DNA of 7,872 bases, taken from contig CAMCTC010000163.1 in assembly GCA_945878355.1 (NCBI GenBank), positions 1 through 7,872 of the forward strand, written 5' to 3'. The stretch's first letter is position 1; each line of letters starts with the position of its first letter. The translations under genes were made by a program, and so were the position numbers. Origin of the DNA: Bordetella parapertussis (GTDB lineage Bacteria > Pseudomonadota > Gammaproteobacteria > Burkholderiales > Burkholderiaceae_C). Below the pieces are notes generated by a model. It was not told where the DNA came from. It saw only the letters and a program-made list of their open reading frames with translations, and did no database searches. Shown here in pieces: positions 1 through 5,686 of this stretch.

Positions 1-150
1 CAGAACTACGGCGAGCCCGAGGCGGCGCGCGCCGAAGCCCCGCGCCGCAGCGCGCCGCCGCAGCGCCCGCCAGCGAGCGCACCAGCGCAGAAGACGGCGA
101 AGAAGTCGAGCACCGGCTTCGACGACATGGACGACGACATTCCGTTTTAG
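1..150 (+). CDS. ssb: Single-stranded DNA-binding protein SSB, C-terminal part (5' end outside window)
   Basis: Only the last 49 codons are present, read in frame from base 1 to the TAG at 148-150. They encode a Pro/Ala/Arg-rich disordered linker with several Lys residues, then the acidic tip FDDMDDDIPF. This tip is the hallmark of bacterial SSB: in the family it docks partner proteins of replication, recombination and repair (for example exonuclease I, RecO, PriA), while the missing N-terminal OB fold binds ssDNA as a tetramer. The linker is richer in Ala/Pro/Arg than the Gly/Gln-rich E. coli linker, which fits a high-GC genome. The gene is convergent with the minus-strand genes that follow. 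The tail alone makes the identification secure, but nothing can be said about the OB domain. Confidence 0.95.
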   Translation, partial: QNYGEPEAARAEAPRRSAPPQRPPASAPAQKTAKKSSTGFDDMDDDIPF

Positions 151-164
151 AAGCCCGCGAGCCC

Positions 165-188
165 TGCAGCGCCAACACTGGTGCTGCA
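165..188. terminator. Stem-loop between convergent ssb and the Trp-rich gene
   Basis: Ten base pairs (165-174 with 179-188, including one G-T wobble) close a 4-base ACAC loop. The hairpin starts 15 bases after the ssb stop and lies 31 bases beyond the stop of the minus-strand Trp-rich gene. Position and symmetry suit a bidirectional transcription end. No T-run follows on either strand, so it is not a canonical intrinsic terminator; it may work with Rho or only stabilise 3' ends. Confidence 0.45.
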
Positions 189-218
189 ACTCGATGCGGT
201 CGGCAGCACAAGACATGC

Positions 219-440
219 TCAGACCCAGCCCTGTCGCCACAAGGTTTCGTCGCGCAGTTCGCGCCAGGCAATGCGCCGGATGGTCCTGGAGTGCACGGCC
301 TCGATGTCGACCTCGTCGATTCGGGTGACCGGCGGCTCGGGCAGGATCACCCGAGCGACCAAAAAATGCTTGTCTCGCGCCAGCGGCAGCACCGCCGTCC
401 ACTTCGACAGCAACAGCTTCTTGGGGTGGACCGCGTTCAT
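219..440 (-). CDS. Small Trp-rich conserved protein, TIGR02450 type
   Basis: This 73-residue protein has the layout of the TIGR02450 (tryptophan-rich conserved hypothetical) family: an N-terminal NAVHPKKLLLSKWTAV block, then a basic and hydrophobic strand region, then the ending WRELRDETLWRQGW. Trp occurs at positions 14, 59, 68 and 72. No signal peptide or membrane segment is visible, so it should be cytoplasmic. Its function is unknown in the family. The ATG overlaps the dacB stop in an ATGA junction (437-440), so it is probably translated by coupling to dacB and shares its mRNA. It is full length for the family. Family assignment is from recalled motif pattern; no activity is claimed. Confidence 0.85.
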   Translation of the reverse strand: MNAVHPKKLLLSKWTAVLPLARDKHFLVARVILPEPPVTRIDEVDIEAVHSRTIRRIAWRELRDETLWRQGWV

Positions 441-2098
441 TTCTGCCCCAGCCCGCCGCGCGCGACCCAGTCCACCAGCGCATCGAGCGCAGGCCGGGCC
501 GCTGCGGCCTGGTCATGGTTGATCATCGCCGCCAACACCCACCACCGGCCCTGGCCGTCGGGCACATAGCCGGCCAGCGCTGTCACGTTCTTCAGCGTGC
601 CGCCTTTCAGACGCGCCCAGCCTGCGGCCGGGCTGGCTTTCAGGCGCTTGCGCATCGAGCCGTCGACACCGGCCACCGGCAGGCTCATCATCAGCTCGCT
701 GGCCCAGCGCCCGCCGTGAGCGGCTTGCAGCATCAGCGCGAGCTGGCGCGGGCTGATGCGCTCGCTGCGCGACAGGCCCGAGCCGTTGTCCATCACCAGG
801 CCTGCGCTGGAGATCCGCCGCTCGGCCATCCAGGCCTGCACCGCGCGACCGGCCAACTCGGCGGTGCTGACCGCAGGCTGGTCGGCCATCGCGCCCAGGC
901 CCAGCGACAGGTACAGCAAGCGGCTGTTCGCGTTGTCGGAATGCTTGTTCATCATGCGCAGCGTCTCGCCCCAAGGCCGCGCCAGCCGGCGCGCCAGCAC
1001 CCGCAGCCCTGGCGGCGTGACGCCTGGCGTGCCCGCCAACGCCACGCCGGGGGCGAGCCAGTTGGCAGGCGGGGCGTCGGGCATTGTTGACGGGGCCGCC
1101 TGTGCGGCCGCGCCCAGAGGGCCGATCAGCGGCGCGCCGGCCTCGCGCAGCCGCCCTTGCCACTCGCCGCCCATGCCCTGCCAGACCCAGCGCAGGTGGC
1201 GCTCGGCCAGCGCCTGGCGATCGATCAAGGCCAGCGCGCTGCGCTGGCTGCAGGCTTTGGGAAACCCGCCGCGCAGGCTGATGCGCAGCTGGCCAGTCGC
1301 AGGCTCGACCAGCATCGGTGGGCTGATCCAGTCCTCGTCCCATTCGCGGCAGGGCCGGTCGGTCAGCCGCATCGCACTGGCATCGATCTCGACCCCGGGC
1401 AGCGGCGGCAGGGCACGGGCCACCACGCTGCCGGGCCGGGTCGGGTCTTCGCTGGTGATCTCCAGACCCATCAGGTTGTGGTTGAGCTGCAGCGCGTCGG
1501 GCACGCCGTTGTAGGCAAATTCGGGCCAGGCGTCGAACGCCGGGGCGTTGAAGCCGGGCGCTGCGCGGAACAAGCTGCGGTCGAGCACGATGTCGCCAGC
1601 GATCTCGCGAATGCCTTGCCAGCGCAGCTCGGCCAGCAAGCCCCATAGCTGCGGCAGGCCCAGCTCGGGGTCGGCGCCACCGCGCAGCACCAGGTCACCC
1701 GCCAGCACATCGCCTTGCTGCGGCGCCTGGGTCAGTAGTTCGGTGAAACCCCGGTGGTTGGGACCGAGACGGTCGAGCGCGACGATGCTGGTCACCAGCT
1801 TCATCGTCGATGCCGGTTGCATCGCCCGATCGGCCTGGACCTGCCATCGCGCAGCACCCGCGGTGACCGGCATCACGATCGCGGCCAGCGCGTCGGCCGG
1901 CACCTTGGCGCGCTGAAGCAGCTCTGCAACAGCCGCAGGCAAGGTGCTGTCAGGTACCGATGCGCCAGTTTTCGGGCTGGGCTGCAGCGCCAGAAGCGGG
2001 GTGTTGAGCAGCAGGCCCAAGGCCAGCGTGGCGAGTCGAGCCGGCAAGCCGGTTTTGGGGTGAGGCGGTGACATGAGGCCAGAGCTTATCCGCTGCAT
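437..2098 (-). CDS. dacB: D-alanyl-D-alanine carboxypeptidase/endopeptidase (PBP4 type, peptidase S13)
   Basis: With this start the protein has 553 residues. It has a signal peptide (basic PKTGLPAR, then a Leu/Ala-rich core) and the three active-site motifs of penicillin-binding serine enzymes: STMK at 97-100, SDN at 387-389 and KGGT at 498-501. The long gap between the first two motifs is the inserted domain region typical of S13/PBP4. The enzyme acts in the periplasm, removing the terminal D-Ala from peptide stems and cutting D-Ala-mDAP cross-links during wall remodelling. The third motif is KGG rather than the usual KTG. The start at 2098 was chosen because AAGG (2104-2107) sits 5 bases upstream; ATG 2074 gives a neater signal peptide (545 aa), and ATG 2155 has no ribosome-binding site. 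It lies 81 bp after the FlgO-type pair and is coupled by ATGA to the Trp-rich gene. Confidence 0.92.
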   Translation of the reverse strand: MQRISSGLMSPPHPKTGLPARLATLALGLLLNTPLLALQPSPKTGASVPDSTLPAAVAELLQRAKVPADALAAIVMPVTAGAARWQVQADRAMQPASTMKLVTSIVALDRLGPNHRGFTELLTQAPQQGDVLAGDLVLRGGADPELGLPQLWGLLAELRWQGIREIAGDIVLDRSLFRAAPGFNAPAFDAWPEFAYNGVPDALQLNHNLMGLEITSEDPTRPGSVVARALPPLPGVEIDASAMRLTDRPCREWDEDWISPPMLVEPATGQLRISLRGGFPKACSQRSALALIDRQALAERHLRWVWQGMGGEWQGRLREAGAPLIGPLGAAAQAAPSTMPDAPPANWLAPGVALAGTPGVTPPGLRVLARRLARPWGETLRMMNKHSDNANSRLLYLSLGLGAMADQPAVSTAELAGRAVQAWMAERRISSAGLVMDNGSGLSRSERISPRQLALMLQAAHGGRWASELMMSLPVAGVDGSMRKRLKASPAAGWARLKGGTLKNVTALAGYVPDGQGRWWVLAAMINHDQAAAARPALDALVDWVARGGLGQK

Positions 2099-2179
2099 CT
2101 GCGCCTTGTCGGCACTCGGGCCGTGGTCGCATCGACGACGGCCTGAACCCGTCATCGCGGGTCGGCAGCAGCACAGGCC

Positions 2180-2812
2180 TCAGTCGATACGCGAAGAGAA
2201 CACTGGCGCACCGTACCTGGGCAAGTCGCAGCGCCAAGTCGCTTCCACGGTCGACACCGCCAGGATGGTGGAGGTCTCGAGGTCGATCCGACGCCCGACC
2301 AAGGTCAGCTTGTCGCTTTGCAGATGGTAAGTGCCGACGATCGCGACGTTGGCCGGGAAGCTTGAATCGCGCACCTCCGCATGGTTTCTCGACAACGCGG
2401 TCAGGCCATCCGGGTTCAACTTGAATTGGCGCGACAACTCGACCTGCCTGATCGGCACCTTGCAAATCTTGTTGATGCTGGCCCGAAACAGCTCGCCCAT
2501 CGATTTGCCAAGCCGATTGGCTTGCAACGTCTGCACGTCGACGAGGTCGGGCACCACGACGGCGGTGTCCTGCGGCAAGGCGTTGGGATCGGGGGCGGGC
2601 GGGCACAGCCCGACCACCATGTCGTCGCTGATCCGACGGGTGTCTAGCCGCGCCAGAACATCATTGGTGAACAGCCCGCACTGTTCGATCGTCAATTGAC
2701 GCGGCCCGGCACAGCCAAACAATCCCGCGCCTGCGAGCATGATGCCGGCCATCCTGGTGATGCGGCGCAAGGCCTCCGATTTCACCTCCATCAAGCAGAC
2801 CGCCATCTTCAT
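2180..2812 (-). CDS. FlgO-type lipoprotein, divergent paralogue of the upstream gene
   Basis: The protein has 210 residues. A basic N-terminus and hydrophobic stretch end in the lipobox LFGC (Cys34), so it should be lipidated and probably sent to the outer membrane. Residues about 83-195 align with the FlgO domain of the neighbouring 217-aa protein: shared elements are a VVVPDL/VITSF strand, a GKSMGEL/GEHLMHEL helix, the LSR turn, VGTY/TGTY, and RRIDLETSTILAVST against RVIELATGHVVSTA. It is more divergent than the neighbour, lacks the Thr-Ser-Pro segment and has extra Cys residues (45, 70, 117, 195), which could form disulphides. The ATG at 2812 overlaps the upstream stop in ATGA, implying coupling; ATG 2806 or 2791 are possible alternatives that keep the lipobox. 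The FlgO-like call rests on the alignment to the paralogue. Its function here is unknown. Confidence 0.75.
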   Translation of the reverse strand: MKMAVCLMEVKSEALRRITRMAGIMLAGAGLFGCAGPRQLTIEQCGLFTNDVLARLDTRRISDDMVVGLCPPAPDPNALPQDTAVVVPDLVDVQTLQANRLGKSMGELFRASINKICKVPIRQVELSRQFKLNPDGLTALSRNHAEVRDSSFPANVAIVGTYHLQSDKLTLVGRRIDLETSTILAVSTVEATWRCDLPRYGAPVFSSRID

Positions 2813-3462
2813 CGCGTCAGGCTGATCATGTTGACCGGTTTTGGCTTGTCGACCATGCTGGCGATGAAGCGGTTGTGCACGAACCGGGTCTGTGCTGTTG
2901 AAACCACATGGCCGGTGGCCAATTCGATGACCCGCACGCTGAGCAGCAATCCGTCATTGGTGGCCGTGTAAGTACCGGTCACGACGTTGACCGCCGGCAG
3001 CTTCTCGCGCAGTCGCTTCATGTCGCGGCTGAGCGAAAACTCCCCCGTCTCGTTGATGATCAGATCGCGCGTCAGTCGCAGATCAGTGATGGGCCAACCC
3101 CTCATCTGCAACTCATGCATCAGATGCTCGCCGACCAACAGACCAAACGGCGAGGTTTCGGCCAGATTGTTGAGATTGACGAAACTGGTGATGACGGTGG
3201 CCTGGGTTCTGGACTGTGTCGCTACGTTGCGGTCGAGTTGGTCCGCGACGAAGATCATGTTGCTGTTGAAGACCCCGGCGGGTATCGCGCTCGGCTGATT
3301 CAGGATCGGCTCATAGCGGTAAGCATTGGGCACCAAGGCCACGCCGCGAGTGCTGATCAAGCCGCTGTCGACCTGGGTGACAGGCTGTGCCCAGGCGTTG
3401 CCGAGCAGGCCAGCCGATGCCAGCGTCAGGCCAGCGATGAATTTGGAATACAGGTTGTTCAT
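2809..3462 (-). CDS. FlgO family outer-membrane/periplasmic protein
   Basis: The 217-residue protein has a cleavable signal peptide (MNNLYSKF, hydrophobic core, AWA before Gln26). Its globular part, about 78-195, carries the features I associate with the FlgO domain: VITSFVNLNNL, the ETSPFG segment, a GEHLMHEL helix, WPITDLRLTRDL, GEFSLSRD, VVTGTY, and a final VRVIELATGHVVSTA strand pair. In Vibrio, FlgO is an outer-membrane protein needed for stable flagella and motility; the domain resembles those of CsgG/TolB-like envelope proteins. Here no flagellar gene is nearby, so the flagellar role is not assumed. It begins 16 bp after the upstream lipoprotein gene, and its stop overlaps the start of its paralogue. 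Family assignment is fairly secure, the biological role is not. Confidence 0.82.
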   Translation of the reverse strand: MNNLYSKFIAGLTLASAGLLGNAWAQPVTQVDSGLISTRGVALVPNAYRYEPILNQPSAIPAGVFNSNMIFVADQLDRNVATQSRTQATVITSFVNLNNLAETSPFGLLVGEHLMHELQMRGWPITDLRLTRDLIINETGEFSLSRDMKRLREKLPAVNVVTGTYTATNDGLLLSVRVIELATGHVVSTAQTRFVHNRFIASMVDKPKPVNMISLTR

Positions 3463-3478
3463 GGGGTAATTTCCGAGT

Positions 3479-3784
3479 TCAGCGCGGGCAACCGCCGTAG
3501 ACCGTCACCATGCCGTCGCGCGAATACAGTTCGCTGCGGTCGACTGCCCGTATCCGTTCATCAGTTTCCGGTATCTGGACCCGGTAGGTGACGGGATAGT
3601 CGTTGCACATCGGCGGCCGGGTGACGGCGTAGGCGTAATAGGGCTGTGCACCGCAGTTCAGGCAAGGCACGGTCGCCGCAACAGGTGCCACAGCGACGCC
3701 AGGCCCAAGCGATGGCAGAGAACCGCAGCCCGACAGTGCGACCAAGGTTGAAGCCAGTGCGAAAAAACCAACTGTTCGGTTCAT
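3479..3784 (-). CDS. Small lipoprotein with CxNCG motif (101 aa)
   Basis: The start at ATG 3784 is preceded by AAAAGG (3793-3798), 8 bases upstream, and gives a compact lipoprotein signal (MNRTVGFFALASTLVAL, then lipobox LSGC, Cys20). After a Pro/Val/Ala-rich spacer comes CLNCG (41-45), then Tyr-rich residues and a Cys-Asn at 60-61. The C-terminal half is polar and charged, with a last Cys at 99. Residues 41-61 match the upstream 65-aa protein with identical Cys spacing, so the two genes look like diverged copies. I do not recognise a named family. It is predicted to sit in the envelope, with Cys pairs probably as disulphides. A longer reading from 3829 would overlap the upstream gene and bury the signal peptide, so it was not used. 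It is the second gene of a likely four-gene operon. Confidence 0.8.
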   Translation of the reverse strand: MNRTVGFFALASTLVALSGCGSLPSLGPGVAVAPVAATVPCLNCGAQPYYAYAVTRPPMCNDYPVTYRVQIPETDERIRAVDRSELYSRDGMVTVYGGCPR

Positions 3785-3809
3785 GAGGCAAGCCTTTTCA
3801 AATCGTTGT

Positions 3810-4007
3810 CTATTTGGAACAAATCGCACACATGCCGTTGCACGTCGGCGCCTGGGTCAGCGCCTGGACGCGGTATGACGAAACTCCACAATTCATGCAA
3901 GTCGCGCCAGCCTGTATGGCGGGCACAGCGAAGGCCGGTACAGCGCTGCAACCGAACAGGGCGCACCCCAGCAACAGCAGCCCAGCGTACAAGATCTTCC
4001 TGACCAT
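3810..4007 (-). CDS. Cys-rich small lipoprotein (65 aa), first gene of the cassette
   Basis: The ATG at 4007 has a good ribosome-binding site, AAGGGA (4015-4020), 7 bases away. The product starts MVRKILYAGLLLLG and has a lipobox LFGC (Cys20). The mature part is only about 45 residues with six Cys after the lipid Cys counted in: 20, 37, 40, 56, 60 and 63. CMNCG (37-41) and CAIC (60-63) give two CxxC pairs, an arrangement reminiscent of a zinc ribbon but in an exported protein, where disulphides are more likely. The segment 37-57 parallels 41-61 of the next gene. An in-frame extension up to 4427 exists but lacks any signal and runs through the intergenic DNA, so it was rejected. Family and function are not recognised. 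Confidence 0.75.
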   Translation of the reverse strand: MVRKILYAGLLLLGCALFGCSAVPAFAVPAIQAGATCMNCGVSSYRVQALTQAPTCNGMCAICSK

Positions 4008-4435
4008 GCATGAATCCCTTGGCGTTGAACACCGTTCAGTCCTGACCCGGACGCAGCCGGCACCGACTTCGGGTGCGGACGCCGAAGAGAAGAGCCGCCC
4101 GAACCAAGCCGCCAGAGCTTGGCCAAAGCGGGCACCGCGCTTGAGCGCCTGCACGACGCCCGCATGATGCGACACGGCAGCGTTCTTGGCTAGCAAAAAT
4201 TGCGGTAATCTGTTCTTGTGCTGGTTTAGTTGGTCTGCGTCAGCTGAGATTCTTATAAAAAGTTTTAACCAGTTTTCGAAGAATTCTAGAACAGCGCCTG
4301 CGCCAGTGAGCCTAGCCGGTGATCTGGGCGGCTCGGCCATCGCCACGCCTTGGCCACGAGCTTCGCGCACCACGGTTGGCCAAGGCTTTCGTGCCGCCAG
4401 CCCACAGCCCAAGGGCCGGGCCAGCACAATGCCGG
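4008..4435. other. Divergent intergenic region (428 bp)
   Basis: This stretch separates the minus-strand lipoprotein/FlgO cassette from the plus-strand MFS gene and must hold both promoters. Bases 4200-4291 are clearly AT-rich (34 G/C in 4201-4290, 10 of 40 in 4251-4290), while the flanks are GC-rich. A small inverted repeat TGAAC-ACC-GTTCA (4026-4038) lies just upstream of the first lipoprotein's ribosome-binding site. No convincing gene was found: the open frames that cross it lack ribosome-binding sites and family resemblance. Confidence 0.6.
4252..4280 (-). promoter_or_regulatory. Possible promoter for the lipoprotein/FlgO cassette
   Basis: Read on the minus strand, TTCGAA (4280-4275) and TATAAG (4257-4252) are separated by 17 bases inside the most AT-rich part of the intergenic region. 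The -10 is a fair match to TATAAT, the -35 is poor (3 of 6). It would give a leader of about 240 bases before the 65-aa lipoprotein, which is long. A plus-strand reading also exists: TTGGTC (4230-4235), 18 bases, TATAAA (4254-4259), which could serve the MFS gene. Either is only a candidate. Confidence 0.25.
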
Positions 4436-5671
4436 ATGCCCGAGAAAACCCTTGCCCTCAACCCGAACCCACCGGTCCCGGTGCTGGCGATCACCGCGCT
4501 GGCGCTGGCCGCGTTGGCCAGCGGCGTGTCGATGCGCCTGGCCGATGCGCTGCTGCCGCGACTGGCGCGCGAATTCGAGGTTTCGCTCGGCCAGGCCTCG
4601 CAGGTGGTCACTGTGTTCGCCGTCGCCTACGGTCTGGCCCAGCTGCTGTTTGGCCCGCTCGGCGACCGTTTTGGCAAGTACCGCGTGATCGGCTGGTCTT
4701 GCGCGGCGTCGGCGCTGACGGCGTTGCTGTGCGCGCTGGCGCACAGCCATGACGCGCTGATGGCCGCGCGCTTGCTGGCCGGCGCGAGTTCGTCGGCGGT
4801 GATTCCGCTGGCCATGGCCTGGATCGGCGACGTTGTGGCCTACGAGCGGCGGCAGCCGGTGCTGGCGCGCTTTCTGATCGGCCAGATCACCGGCTTTGCG
4901 ATCGGCGTCTGGGCCGGGGGCTACGCGGCCGAGCACCTGGACTGGCGCACCCCTTTCTACGGCGTGGCCGTCCTCTTCGCACTGGCGGCCGTGCTGCTGC
5001 AGTGGGTGCGGCGCGGTCTGCCGGCGTCGGTCGTTGCGCCGCGCGCGGCCGCGCCCGGCAACCTGCTGCAGCGAACGCTGGGTGAGTTCGGCGCGGTGCT
5101 GGTCCGGCCCTGGGCGCGGGTGGTGCTCGTCACGGTGTTCTTCGAGGGCGCCTGCCTGTATGGGCCGTTTGCCTTTATCGCCGCACACCTTCACCAGCGC
5201 TTCGACCTGCCGCTGTCGACCGTGGGCGCGCTGGTGATGCTGTTCGCGCTGGGCAGCATGAGCTATGCGCTGGGCGCAAGACTGCTGATCGGTAGCCTGG
5301 GCGAGGTGGTGCTGGTGCGCACAGGGTCGGTCTTCATGGCCGCCGCGCTGGGAGTGCTGGCCTTTGCCCCGACTTGGTGGTGGGCCATGCCAGCCTGCGC
5401 AGTGCTGGGCCTGGGTTTTTACATGATGCACAACACCTTGCAGACCCACGCCACCCAGATGGCGCCCGAGCGCCGCGGCGCCGCGGTGGCGACCTTTGCC
5501 GCGAGCTTGTTTCTCGGCCAATCGCTGGGCGTGGGCGCTGCCGGGCTGCTGGTCGGGGTGGTCGGCACCGGTTGGGTGCTGAGCGCGGGCGGCGCCGGGA
5601 TGCTGCTGGTGGCGTGGAACTTCAACCGCCAGCGCAGCACGCGGACCGAGGCGGGTACCAGCCTGGCCTGA
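4436..5671 (+). CDS. MFS transporter, probable 12-TM efflux/uptake permease
   Basis: The 411-residue protein is almost entirely hydrophobic helices joined by short basic loops, as in the major facilitator superfamily (MFS_1). The diagnostic motif A between helices 2 and 3 is present as GPLGDRFGKYR (73-83). RLLAGASSSAVIPLAMAWIGD (112-132) follows as the helix 4-5 region with a charged VAYERRQ loop, and a central loop near 192-212 separates the halves. APERRGA (343-349) is the equivalent loop of the second half. It sits in the inner membrane and should move a small molecule with proton coupling; the layout suggests drug or metabolite export, but the substrate cannot be read. ATG 4436 was chosen because the GTG at 4319 would add 39 residues of non-MFS sequence without a ribosome-binding site. 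It is divergent from the lipoprotein cassette. Confidence 0.88.
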   Translation: MPEKTLALNPNPPVPVLAITALALAALASGVSMRLADALLPRLAREFEVSLGQASQVVTVFAVAYGLAQLLFGPLGDRFGKYRVIGWSCAASALTALLCALAHSHDALMAARLLAGASSSAVIPLAMAWIGDVVAYERRQPVLARFLIGQITGFAIGVWAGGYAAEHLDWRTPFYGVAVLFALAAVLLQWVRRGLPASVVAPRAAAPGNLLQRTLGEFGAVLVRPWARVVLVTVFFEGACLYGPFAFIAAHLHQRFDLPLSTVGALVMLFALGSMSYALGARLLIGSLGEVVLVRTGSVFMAAALGVLAFAPTWWWAMPACAVLGLGFYMMHNTLQTHATQMAPERRGAAVATFAASLFLGQSLGVGAAGLLVGVVGTGWVLSAGGAGMLLVAWNFNRQRSTRTEAGTSLA

Positions 5672-5672
5672 A

Positions 5673-5685
5673 CAAGCCCGGCTTG
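5673..5685. terminator. Short hairpin directly after the MFS stop
   Basis: CAAGC (5673-5677) and GCTTG (5681-5685) pair around a CCG loop, 2 bases after the MFS stop codon and 2 bases past the end of the minus-strand remnant. The stem is only 5 bp and no T-run follows, so a terminator role is weakly supported. Confidence 0.25.
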
Positions 5686-5686
5686 G

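Noticed and set aside
513..1646. 377-codon open frame on the minus strand inside dacB
   Set aside because: It is the high-GC shadow of dacB in another frame: Arg/Ala/Gly-rich, no motif, no ribosome-binding site. The dacB frame carries all three active-site motifs.
2147..2162. ACCCG/CGGGT hairpin between the FlgO pair and dacB as a terminator
   Set aside because: The stem is only 5 bp with a 6-base loop and no T-run, so it is within chance expectation for GC-rich DNA.
2908..3591. 227-codon plus-strand frame opposite the FlgO-type gene
   Set aside because: The minus strand has a signal peptide, a family match and tight operon spacing. The plus-strand frame has none of these.
4240..4291. Flagellar sigma-28 or sigma-54 promoter for the FlgO cassette
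   Set aside because: A TAAA run is present on the minus strand but no GCCGATAA-like element follows at the right distance, and no GG-N10-GC pair with -24/-12 context was found.
4008..4427. N-terminal extension of the 65-aa lipoprotein to an upstream start
   Set aside because: The added 140 residues precede a clear lipoprotein signal peptide and cross the AT-rich promoter region, and the internal ATG has a strong ribosome-binding site.
4319..4435. GTG start for the MFS gene at 4319
   Set aside because: It would add 39 residues rich in Pro/Arg/Ala before the first helix, with no ribosome-binding site, unlike other MFS N-termini.
4286..5521. 411-codon minus-strand frame opposite the MFS gene
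   Set aside because: Gln/Arg/His-rich composition without domains is typical of the antisense of a Leu/Ala-rich membrane protein. The plus strand has a complete MFS signature.
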